Source of the DNA: Methylovulum sp.
GTDB taxonomy: Bacteria > Pseudomonadota > Gammaproteobacteria > Methylococcales > Methylomonadaceae
Reading direction: 5' to 3'
DNA: 6,365 nucleotides
Assembly: GCA_028713595.1 (NCBI GenBank)
Contig: JAQTNZ010000160.1
Coordinates: 1-6,365 of the forward strand
Below are positions 1-5,016 of this stretch, one piece after another. The position numbers were made by a program, and so were the translations under genes. The notes under the pieces are model-generated. The model was not told the DNA's origin and did not search any database. It worked only from the letters and a program-made list of their open reading frames with translations. Numbering within the stretch: position 1 is the first letter of the stretch; every line of letters begins with the position of its first letter.

Positions 1-1
1 A

Positions 2-322
2 CAAGACCCGATGTTGACCCATATCCATGAAAACACCCTAAACGTGGCTCTTGCCAAGGATAAGCCCAACATGCCCACCGTTGAGGCGTTTTGTATCCAT
101 GATTTCCGGCGCACAGCCCGCACGCACCTAGCGGCCTTGGGCATACCCTCACACATTGCCGAACGTTGCCTTAACCACAAGATTAAGGGCGTGGAGGGGA
201 TTTATAACCGCCATGACTACTTGGACGAACGCCGCGAAGCCCTAAAGCTTTGGGCGAACCTGTTGGAAAGTTGCGAAACAGGCCAAAATTGGAATGTTAC
301 CCCGATCAGAAAACAGGCCTAG
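2..322 (+). CDS. int: Tyrosine recombinase (phage integrase), C-terminal part, truncated by window start
   Basis: This is the C-terminal catalytic end of a phage or satellite integrase, which would recombine the element's attachment site with the chromosome. The reading frame is open from base 2, so the true start lies upstream of the window. Numbering from the Met at position 11, three catalytic-box elements are visible: the H-x-x-R box HDFRRT (His30, Arg33), LNHK (His56) and the likely nucleophile Tyr65 in GIYNRHDYLDERR. The Y-(x)5-LDERR arrangement followed by a WANLL helix is typical of P4-type integrases. The frame ends at TAG with a short polar tail, as expected for an intact 3' end. 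The N-terminal arm-binding and core-binding domains cannot be assessed. The gene points into the rest of the element, as is usual when an attachment site lies just upstream of int; no such site is visible here. Confidence 0.93.
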   Translation, partial: QDPMLTHIHENTLNVALAKDKPNMPTVEAFCIHDFRRTARTHLAALGIPSHIAERCLNHKIKGVEGIYNRHDYLDERREALKLWANLLESCETGQNWNVTPIRKQA

Positions 323-346
323 CCCCTTCAAAGCCCCAAGGCAAAC

Positions 347-547
347 ATGACCGATTGCTACCACCCCACCTGTCAGAACACACTTGACCCCTCATGGGTG
401 GCTGGCCGGCCCCGCCGTTTTTGCTCGAACGCTTGCCGCCAAGCCTTTTACCGTTGGAGTAAAAACGGTTATGAGCATGTCAGGGTATCCCGCCGTTACC
501 GCCCCGCGCCACCGGTGCCACCCAGCCCGATTAAAGGCGATTCCTAA
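347..547 (+). CDS. Small four-cysteine zinc-ribbon-like protein
   Basis: This is a 66-residue basic protein of unknown function. It has Cys4 and Cys9 near the N-terminus and Cys26 and Cys30 in the block RRFCSNACRQAFYRW, a spacing that suggests one zinc site built from two knuckles. FCS-x-x-C-R-x-A-(F/Y) blocks are common in small zinc-finger proteins of mobile elements. The tail is rich in Pro and Arg and probably disordered. The ATG at 347 has a weak ribosome-binding site (AAGG at 338-341), 25 bp after the integrase stop, so the two genes may share a transcript. Binding of nucleic acid is plausible from the charge and cysteines but is inference. An overlapping frame (384-575) lacks these features and is a shadow. 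Confidence 0.65.
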   Translation: MTDCYHPTCQNTLDPSWVAGRPRRFCSNACRQAFYRWSKNGYEHVRVSRRYRPAPPVPPSPIKGDS

Positions 548-595
548 ACGTTACGAAATGCGCAGCGGCTTTTAGTGGCCCATGGATTTTAGCCA

Positions 596-623
596 TTGAC
601 ACAGGACAAGCCATTACAAGCCA
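596..623 (+). promoter_or_regulatory. Possible promoter/operator: TTGACA with tandem ACAAGCCA repeats
   Basis: A perfect -35 hexamer TTGACA lies at 596-601. It is followed by two direct copies of ACAAGCCA (606-613 and 616-623) spaced exactly 10 bp apart, so they fall on the same DNA face. No convincing -10 hexamer sits 16-18 bp downstream. If this is a promoter it may depend on an activator; otherwise it could be an operator controlling the RNA at 639-705 and the gene at 736. Confidence 0.3.
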
Positions 624-638
624 AGCTGTAGACCGAAT

Positions 639-705
639 AAACCGCACCTAGCCCGACGGGGCGAACGTGGGCAACCTTTCACCCACTGGTGCGGTTTTCT
701 TTTTT
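639..705 (+). ncRNA. Structured leader/antisense RNA with intrinsic terminator, C4-like candidate
   Basis: The stretch folds on paper into a three-way junction. A 10-bp closing stem pairs AAACCGCACC (639-648) with GGTGCGGTTT (688-697). One hairpin is GCCC-GACG-GGGC (651-662). The second is GTGGG (667-671) with CCCAC (682-686), enclosing the 10-nt loop CAACCTTTCA. The closing stem runs directly into a T-rich tract (about 695-705), giving a Rho-independent terminator. Seven loop bases, CCTTTCA (675-681), are exactly complementary to TGAAAGG at 723-729, the ribosome-binding site of the next gene, and to a second copy at 705-711. A short terminated RNA upstream of a regulatory gene whose loop matches that gene's translation start is how the C4 RNA of phages P1/P7 works. 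Family membership is my inference; the fold and complementarity are direct observations. The 5' end is unknown. Confidence 0.55.
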
Positions 706-730
706 GAAAGGCCAATAAATCATGAAAGGC
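705..730 (+). promoter_or_regulatory. Duplicated ribosome-binding-site element TGAAAGGC, predicted target of the upstream RNA loop
   Basis: TGAAAGGC occurs twice, at 705-712 and 723-730. The second copy supplies the purine-rich ribosome-binding site (GAAAGG, 6 bases before the ATG at 736). The first overlaps the last T of the upstream terminator. Both match the exposed hairpin loop CCTTTCA at 675-681. This is a candidate cis or trans antisense target. Confidence 0.45.
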
Positions 731-735
731 TGGTT

Positions 736-1806
736 ATGTCAGAGGATAAAAGCTTTAAGGCCGGGGATAATGTGATCCATCCTAAATTTGGCAGGGGTGT
801 GGTATTGCAAACTGAATTCATAGGGCAACAGGAAAGAGTACAGGTTAAATTTGATGCGGGCATAAAATGGTTGGTGATCAGATATGCCAATCTAACAATG
901 CTGGACAAACAAAAGCCTGTAAGGCAAAGGCCTAATTTAACCATTGTAAACAATAACCACGTTAATGCAGGCGGGACTAACATCAACACCAGTAAGGCTA
1001 GCGTGAACATTAACAGCAGTAACGATGTGTCCATTTCTACACATGCCCCAAAAGTCACCGTCAAAAATCACAGACCAGCCGTTAAGCCTTTGCCCCGCGA
1101 GGACGCAATAACACCAGGTCATAAAGCCGATTTAAAGGTGCTGGTCGATGAGTTGGCCGAATTGCTGAAAATAAAGCAACCTAACAAAAACCATTATCCC
1201 TTTGTTAGACAACGGCTTAATGAGCAAGCTAAAAGCGCGGGTAAAAACGGCGTGACAAGCATTCATGAATTCCCCGATTGTGACTTTGAGCGTGCGGAAA
1301 GCTACTTAAAGCAATGGCTAGGCGCTTTAAAAAAAGACCCCACCATTAGGGATCAATCCCCTTCATGGAGACCCAATACCATAGGAGCCATACATGCCCG
1401 CTGTAAAGAATTGGGCATTGATGACGACACACGCAAGGCTTACCAAAAAAACCGCTTTGGCAAGGAGTCGTTAAGTGATTTTGACAATGACGAATTAGGC
1501 AAAATGTACGCTTATGTGTCTAGGGATAACGCTACATTTGATGTAAAACACATTAAAAACCCAACTAAAGCCGTTACCGTTCAGCATGACAGGGAAAAGG
1601 TTTTAGCAATGTTACTGGGTGAGCTGAACGCAAGAAATAACGGGGAATTAAATTTAGAGGCCTTGCCTTTCTCAAAAGAAGATATGCGGCGTTTTTTGGT
1701 CGATAAAAACAGCTTGTTTGACGGGTTGTCAGACAGTCAATTTGGCAAATTTTGGACGGCTCAAAAGCTTTGTAAGGTAAGGCGTGGTAGCAAAATGAAA
1801 TCATAA
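736..1806 (+). CDS. Multidomain regulatory protein: UvrD-type Tudor domain plus ORF6C-like and GemA-like regions
   Basis: The protein has 356 residues. Residues 7-56 (HPKFGRGVVL, ERVQVKF, GIKWLVIRYANL) closely resemble the Tudor-like C-terminal domain of UvrD/PcrA helicases, which contacts RNA polymerase, but no helicase is attached. Residues 57-125 are a low-complexity linker rich in Asn, Ser, Thr and Val. Residues about 130-196 (LVDELAELLKI through FERAESYLKQWLG) resemble the ORF6C region of phage antirepressors. Residues about 212-263 (IGAIHARCKELGIDDD, FGKESLSDFD) resemble phage Mu GemA/DUF1018. The last 90 residues are unrecognised. The ATG at 736 is chosen because GAAAGG lies 6 bases upstream; an in-frame GTG at 667 falls inside the RNA hairpin and has no ribosome-binding site. 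The gene is richer in A/T than its neighbours. Its place behind a C4-like RNA suggests an antirepressor-like role, which is inference; the two phage-domain matches are from memory of family patterns. Confidence 0.8.
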   Translation: MSEDKSFKAGDNVIHPKFGRGVVLQTEFIGQQERVQVKFDAGIKWLVIRYANLTMLDKQKPVRQRPNLTIVNNNHVNAGGTNINTSKASVNINSSNDVSISTHAPKVTVKNHRPAVKPLPREDAITPGHKADLKVLVDELAELLKIKQPNKNHYPFVRQRLNEQAKSAGKNGVTSIHEFPDCDFERAESYLKQWLGALKKDPTIRDQSPSWRPNTIGAIHARCKELGIDDDTRKAYQKNRFGKESLSDFDNDELGKMYAYVSRDNATFDVKHIKNPTKAVTVQHDREKVLAMLLGELNARNNGELNLEALPFSKEDMRRFLVDKNSLFDGLSDSQFGKFWTAQKLCKVRRGSKMKS

Positions 1807-1811
1807 TTTTT

Positions 1812-1885
1812 AAATACCCCCTATTTCCCCCCTATTTCATGCAAGCAATAAATAGGGGGTATTTGGTGGGTATTTAGCCCTATTT
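1812..1885. repeat. Repeat cluster with a perfect 15-bp inverted repeat (AAATACCCCCTATTT)
   Basis: AAATACCCCCTATTT (1812-1826) and its exact reverse complement (1850-1864) are separated by 23 bp. CCCCCTATTT is repeated directly at 1817-1826 and 1828-1837, an 11-bp period. Partial copies follow at GGGTATTT (1868-1875) and CCCTATTT (1878-1885). The right arm has no T-tract, so a simple intrinsic terminator is not the best reading. Location between the stop of the upstream gene and alpA suggests a multi-site operator, though the hairpin could also protect or end the upstream transcript. Confidence 0.65.
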
Positions 1886-1949
1886 TCCCCGCCTGACACG
1901 CCTTCATAATGTAACCATTGTTCCACACAGCCTTAAGGAGGCTAACACA

Positions 1950-2201
1950 ATGGCTCCACAAACACCGTTACCCCGCAAAAAACAAACCCCACAAACCACC
2001 ACCCAAGACCCGCTAAAAGCAGGTGCAAACCTTCGGGTATCGACCCTAGCACCACGCCTAGGCATGTCTAAAAGCACGATTTGGCGGCTTTCCAGAGACC
2101 CTAAAAGCGACTTTCCAAAACCAATCAAACTAAGCGAAAAAATAACGGTATGGAAAGCCGATGACGTGCTGGCATGGCTGGCAAGCAAGGAGGCTGCATA
2201 A
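1950..2201 (+). CDS. alpA: AlpA-family DNA-binding regulator
   Basis: This 83-residue protein has an MerR/AlpA-type helix-turn-helix. The first 25 residues are polar and Pro/Gln-rich, probably flexible. Residues 31-47 (STLAPRLGMSKSTIWRL) form the helix-turn-helix. The family signature follows: a short turn (RDPKSDFPKPIKLSEK), a small beta wing (TVWKADDV) and a closing helix (DDVLAWL). AlpA proteins in cryptic prophages and P4-like satellites activate or repress element genes including excision functions; the exact target here is unknown. The start is secure, with AAGGAGG at 1935-1941, 8 bases before the ATG. The stop overlaps the next start in TAATG at 2199-2203, so the genes are probably translationally coupled. 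The repeat cluster at 1812-1885 is a plausible operator for this gene. Confidence 0.92.
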   Translation: MAPQTPLPRKKQTPQTTTQDPLKAGANLRVSTLAPRLGMSKSTIWRLSRDPKSDFPKPIKLSEKITVWKADDVLAWLASKEAA

Positions 2202-2386
2202 TGCCTGGGCCTTCATATTACACGGGTCATAAGACCTTATTCAGGCAACCAAGCACAGATAAGGCAAGACTAATGAAAAACCAACCCCGCCAAAACTACG
2301 GGTGCACTTATAGACCCATGTTGGCAAAACAAACAACAGCCAACCCAACAAAACCAACCAAATCAAAGAAAAGAAGGATGAAATGA
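2201..2386 (+). CDS. Small basic hypothetical protein coupled to alpA
   Basis: This predicted 61-residue protein is not recognised. It begins MPGPSYYTGHKTLF and ends in a Lys/Arg-rich tail (KSKKRRMK), which could bind nucleic acid. The start at 2201 is favoured over an in-frame ATG at 2174 because AAGGAGG lies at 2187-2193 with ideal 7-base spacing, and because the ATG overlaps the alpA stop in TAATG. There is no signal peptide or membrane segment. The coding signal is weak apart from the strong ribosome-binding site. It may be an accessory regulator expressed in proportion to AlpA. Confidence 0.6.
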   Translation: MPGPSYYTGHKTLFRQPSTDKARLMKNQPRQNYGCTYRPMLAKQTTANPTKPTKSKKRRMK

Positions 2387-2418
2387 AAAGCAATTACGCC
2401 CCAATCGGCCTTACTTAA
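2383..2418 (+). CDS. Possible 11-residue mini-ORF/leader peptide
   Basis: An ATG at 2383 overlaps the preceding stop in ATGA and encodes MKSNYAPIGLT before TAA. AAGGA at 2374-2378 is close upstream (4 bases). It could be a leader peptide or translational relay just before the structured region at 2517-2697, or simply the chance end of the previous frame. Confidence 0.25.
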   Translation: MKSNYAPIGLT

Positions 2419-2436
2419 CCCATAACACCCCATGCT

Positions 2437-2760
2437 ATGGACACCGCCATTATACCCCTATTGACATCAGGCCACCCCCGCCTTATGCTTTGCCCGCCTT
2501 CGCAAAAAACGGAGGCCGGGATTCAGACCCCGCGTACAGGTCACAGCAGACCACCATCAAACGTGGTTTTTTTATGCCCACCAAAAACACGGACGGCGTT
2601 TTGCCGTGCGCGTTCCGTTATGGTGGGGTGTATTGAGCAGCCCGTAAAACGGCTGGCCGGTACCTGTGCCGGTAGTCTGAACTTGATACACTCCACCGCC
2701 CAACGATTCAGACCCTTGGACGGCGGCTTATCCCTTATATCCACAGGAAAACCGCAATGA
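2437..2760 (+). CDS. Ash-family-like ORF (doubtful as protein)
   Basis: This open frame encodes 107 residues with CRARSVMVGCIEQP at 56-69. That resembles the conserved ARSVMVG core of the Phage_ASH family found in P4-like satellites and prophages. The rest is Pro/Arg-rich and does not look like a stable fold. No ribosome-binding site precedes the ATG at 2437 or the in-frame ATGs at 2485 and 2620. The conserved core coincides with a stable RNA fold (2622-2697), so the conserved part may be RNA rather than protein. The stop overlaps the next start in ATGA (2757-2760), so if it is translated it would be coupled to the following gene. Confidence 0.4.
   Translation: MDTAIIPLLTSGHPRLMLCPPSQKTEAGIQTPRTGHSRPPSNVVFLCPPKTRTAFCRARSVMVGCIEQPVKRLAGTCAGSLNLIHSTAQRFRPLDGGLSLISTGKPQ
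2517..2573 (+). ncRNA. Second candidate short structured RNA upstream of the Ash element
   Basis: CGGG (2517-2520) can pair with CCCG (2529-2532), displaying the loop ATTCAGAC. A second hairpin, ACCAC (2550-2554) with GTGGT (2563-2567), leads into seven T residues. TTCAGAC (2522-2528) is complementary to GTCTGAA at 2675-2681. CCACCAT (2551-2557) is complementary to ATGGTGG at 2620-2626. The order of the two segments is right for one antiparallel two-site duplex with the Ash element, as in C4/CI-type antisense control. Stems are short, so confidence is limited, and the 5' end is unknown. Confidence 0.38.
2550..2573 (+). terminator. Short intrinsic terminator
   Basis: A 5-bp stem ACCAC/GTGGT with an 8-nt loop is followed immediately by T7 (2567-2573). 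The stem is short for an efficient terminator but the T-tract is uninterrupted. It would attenuate transcription of the region downstream. Confidence 0.45.
2622..2697 (+). other. Structured RNA element in the Ash region (three-way junction)
   Basis: GGTGGGGTGTAT (2622-2633) pairs with ATACACTCCACC (2686-2697) in a 12-bp stem with one G-U pair. Inside are two hairpins: CAGC-C-CGT against ACGGCTG (from 2638, one bulged C) and GCCGGTACCTGTGCCGGT (one internal G-U pair plus a closing G-U pair). GTCTGAA at 2675-2681 is left single-stranded. An additional 5-bp hairpin, ACGGC-GTTTT-GCCGT, precedes it at 2593-2607. No T-tract follows, so this is not a terminator. It overlaps the conserved part of the Ash-like ORF. 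Confidence 0.5.
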
Positions 2761-3227
2761 CACCCCACGCCCAAAATCCGGCCAATTCAGGCCAAGCCTT
2801 ACCCGCACCCCAAAAAGACCGCGAAAACCTACCGATAACCACCCACCAAGCCCACCCGCTGCCCCCCACCGTTATCGGGCAAGCCATCACGCCCACACCG
2901 AAAACGGGCAAAATAGGCCGTACAGGCCAAAAAACCAACTTAATCCCATTCCCCACCCCGTCAACACCAAAAACAGCCGACACCGCCGATTTTGGCGACT
3001 TAATCTTGCAGCTTGGCGATGCGCTGAACCGCGCCAAATGGCAAAACTACAGCGTGTTATCCGCTTTTGAGGAATTGGGGGGGAAAGACAACCAGCAACA
3101 CACCTTGGCTATGGCCTGTCTTTTCAGGGAAACGGACACCCATCTTACCATTGCCTTATGGGTGCTATCGCGCCTAAACCAATCCGGCCACAAACCACAC
3201 CACAACCAAAACAAGGAGGGCGTGTAA
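2757..3227 (+). CDS. Hypothetical protein coupled to the replication ATPase
   Basis: This 156-residue protein is not recognised. Residues 1-75 are Pro/Thr-rich and probably disordered. Residues about 78-142 look folded and largely helical (DFGDLILQLGDALNRAKW, YSVLSAFEELGG, HTLAMACLFRETD, LTIALWVLSRL). The last residues are His/Asn/Lys-rich. ACAGGAA at 2743-2749 provides the ribosome-binding site, 7 bases before the ATG. Start and stop both overlap neighbours: ATGA with the Ash frame, and TAATG with the ATPase gene at 3225-3229. This packing suggests a role with the ATPase, such as a loader or accessory replication factor, but nothing in the sequence proves it. Confidence 0.72.
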   Translation: MTPHAQNPANSGQALPAPQKDRENLPITTHQAHPLPPTVIGQAITPTPKTGKIGRTGQKTNLIPFPTPSTPKTADTADFGDLILQLGDALNRAKWQNYSVLSAFEELGGKDNQQHTLAMACLFRETDTHLTIALWVLSRLNQSGHKPHHNQNKEGV

Positions 3228-4681
3228 TGGACAACGCAGAGGAAAGAAAACGTAAGGCCGCCGCCGAACTGGAGGCATTGACCAAGCCGATCAGCCAACA
3301 GGCCGCCGCGAAAGCACGGAAAAAGCCCGAACCTGTAGAGGACGACTATATCGAAGATACCGTCATAGCCCCGCCCCAACCCACGGAGGCGATGTTTTAC
3401 GGCTTTGTCGGGGAGCTGGCGCGTATCGGTGTGCAGGGCAAGGGGCTTAACCGCGTGGCGGTGTCCGCCGCGTTCCTGTCATTCTTGGGCGCCAACATAG
3501 GCCGTGACACGTTTTTGATGGTGGGGGATACCGTCCACCACCCGCGCCTGTTTACGTTGCACATTGGACGCTCAGGCCAAGGCGGCAAGGGCGATTCCCA
3601 GCAGCTTACCCACCGGATACGCAAGCGCATTGAACTGACCCATAGCGGCCTGTTGGGGCAAAGCCATAGCGGCGGCCTGTCCTCACGCGAAGGGCTGGCG
3701 GGGCTAATCCATGACGGCCACGGCGAAAACAAGGCGATTGATGACAAACGGCTGTGGGTGATAGAAAGTGAGTTCGCCAACGTCCTGCACCAAGGCCGCC
3801 GTGACGGCAACACCTTGTCCACCGCCTTGCGTGACGCGTGGGACGGTTCCGACATCAAGCCCGCCACCAAAAAGTTCACCGCCGTAAGCAGTGCGCCGCA
3901 TATCGGCATACACGCCAACATCACCCCGTCCGAACTGAAAGGCTTGTCGAGTTCGCGTGACATCCATAACGGCTTTTTTAACCGCTTCCTGATGGTGTTT
4001 TCTGAGAATGTCGCCCATGTGGCGTTCCCAAGCCCGACACCGGAAAGCGCGGTCGACGACCTTGCCGCCCAAGCCGCCGACATTATCCGGTATGCCAAGG
4101 GCGGTTATCCGGCTTCATCAAACGGCCTACAGATGCACATGAGCGAGGCGGTCATGAAGTATTACGATGCCATCTTCCCAAGCCTAAAAAAGCCGTTTGA
4201 CAGCGACATTATCAGCACCTTGCTTGAGCGCCGCGCCCCTTATGTGTTACGGCTGGCGATGCTGTTCGCCCTGACCAACAAGACCCACGTCATTGAGCCG
4301 AAACACCTGCAAGCCGGGCTGGCATGGGTCAATTACGCGATAAACACGGTTCGGTATGTGTTTGCCGATCAGGCCGTATCACCACAGGCCCGCGAAAACC
4401 GCGCCCATGCCGACAAGATACTGGCCTTTCTTGGTAAGCATCCCGAAGGCGCGGGGCTTCGTGAGCTGATTAACGACTGTTTCAAAAAGAACTTGTCCAC
4501 CGAACGGATACAAAAAGCCTTGGGGTGTTTGTTGGCTGAAAACCCGCCGCCGATTGAACAAATTGACACCGAAACTGGGGCAAGAGGACGGCCTGGAAAG
4601 TTTTATTTGTTAAAAACAGGTACGGACAAAACGGACAAATCCCAACCAATTGAAATAAAAGGGATAATAAAGGTTTTGTAA
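3227..4681 (+). CDS. DUF3987/YfjI-like replication ATPase (putative primase-helicase component) with C-terminal winged helix
   Basis: The protein has 484 residues. Residues 1-45 are charged and helical. An NTPase-like core follows, with GRSGQGGKGDS (114-124) in the place of a Walker A loop, although it departs from the classical GxxxxGK[ST]. RLWVIESEF (175-183) occupies the Walker B position, then GNTLSTALRDAWDGSDI (194-210), SSAPHIGIHANIT, and NGFFNRFL (248-255) with an Arg suited to an arginine-finger role. The WVIESEF...GNTLS...AWDG...NGFFNRF order is the pattern I associate with DUF3987-type proteins of prophages and plasmids. Residues about 391-463 form a winged-helix region ending RGRPGKFYLL. 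The ATG at 3227 is preferred over 3158 because AAGGAGGG precedes it and the upstream stop overlaps in TAATG. The final TDKTDK is encoded by two iterons of the array at 4622-4994, suggesting the protein acts at that site. Helicase activity is not shown. Confidence 0.82.
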   Translation: MDNAEERKRKAAAELEALTKPISQQAAAKARKKPEPVEDDYIEDTVIAPPQPTEAMFYGFVGELARIGVQGKGLNRVAVSAAFLSFLGANIGRDTFLMVGDTVHHPRLFTLHIGRSGQGGKGDSQQLTHRIRKRIELTHSGLLGQSHSGGLSSREGLAGLIHDGHGENKAIDDKRLWVIESEFANVLHQGRRDGNTLSTALRDAWDGSDIKPATKKFTAVSSAPHIGIHANITPSELKGLSSSRDIHNGFFNRFLMVFSENVAHVAFPSPTPESAVDDLAAQAADIIRYAKGGYPASSNGLQMHMSEAVMKYYDAIFPSLKKPFDSDIISTLLERRAPYVLRLAMLFALTNKTHVIEPKHLQAGLAWVNYAINTVRYVFADQAVSPQARENRAHADKILAFLGKHPEGAGLRELINDCFKKNLSTERIQKALGCLLAENPPPIEQIDTETGARGRPGKFYLLKTGTDKTDKSQPIEIKGIIKVL

Positions 4682-4716
4682 ATACGGACAAAGTCCAAAA
4701 AAGTCATGGCTAAAAA

Positions 4717-4749
4717 CCCTGTAATCCTTGCTATCCGTGGCTTACAGGG
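4717..4749. repeat. Dyad 1: imperfect 11-bp inverted repeat between facing iterons
   Basis: CCCTGTAATCC (4717-4727) and GGCTTACAGGG (4739-4749) pair at 10 of 11 positions around an 11-bp centre. The element resembles dyad 2 at 4868-4896 in both sequence and geometry and is bracketed by the two inward-facing single iterons. Confidence 0.75.
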
Positions 4750-4867
4750 GCTTAAACTTTGTCCGTAACCATTTTACGGACAAAGTACGGACAAATTACC
4801 CAAAACACCCCATAAAGGCATTTTGTCCGTAATTTGTCCGTAAACTTTACCATTCACAAAAAAACCT

Positions 4868-4896
4868 CTGCAAGCCTTGCCATACATGGCTTACAG
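4868..4896. repeat. Dyad 2: second copy of the dyad element
   Basis: CTGCAAGCC (4868-4876) and GGCTTACAG (4888-4896) pair at 8 of 9 positions around an 11-bp centre. Aligned to dyad 1 it matches at 23 of 30 positions, at a distance of 149 bp. The AT palindrome TTTTATAAAA follows at 4900-4909. Confidence 0.75.
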
Positions 4897-5016
4897 CGAT
4901 TTTATAAAAACTTTGTCCGTTAATTTGTCCGTAACTGCCAAAATGCCAGAAGCCACGAACGGCGCGGCCTCCCGAATTTGTCCGTTTTGTCCGTACCGTT
5001 TTTTCGGAAAAACAAA

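Larger units (their letters stand above)
4622..4994. repeat. Array of 12 exact ACGGACAAA iterons in both orientations
   Basis: ACGGACAAA on the + strand starts at 4622, 4631, 4684, 4776 and 4787. Its reverse complement TTTGTCCGT starts at 4758, 4822, 4833, 4912, 4924, 4977 and 4986. Ten copies form five direct pairs with start-to-start spacing of 9, 11, 11, 12 and 9 bp, near one helical turn. The two single copies (4684, 4758) face each other across the first dyad. A T precedes the unit in nine of twelve copies. This is the signature of binding sites for a multimeric initiator or regulator. The first two copies lie in the 3' end of the ATPase gene. Confidence 0.92.

Noticed and set aside
720..1122. 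Minus-strand open frames with hydrophobic stretches
   Set aside because: They are antisense to the Tudor-domain gene and its low-complexity linker, and have no ribosome-binding sites.
1812..1864. Intrinsic terminator of the 736-1806 gene
   Set aside because: The 15-bp inverted repeat has a 23-nt loop, no T-tract after the right arm, and extra repeat copies on either side, so an operator reading is better, though termination is not excluded.
2522..2713. GTCTGAA cores (2675-2681 on plus; complementary at 2522-2528 and 2707-2713) as Neisseria DNA uptake sequences
   Set aside because: Only the 7-base core matches. The flanking bases do not fit any full 10-12-base uptake-sequence dialect I know, and the copies are better explained by RNA pairing.
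2737..2745. ATATCCACA as a DnaA box
   Set aside because: It is a single one-mismatch match far from the iteron array, with no companion boxes.
3397..4098. Long minus-strand open frame (233 codons) and a second one at 3704-4072
   Set aside because: Both lie inside the ATPase gene, have Arg/Ser/Pro-rich mirror-frame composition and lack start signals; they are shadows of the real coding strand.
4622..4994. CRISPR array
   Set aside because: The units are only 9 bp, occur in both orientations, and spacing is 9-12 bp in pairs rather than uniform 30-40-bp spacers.
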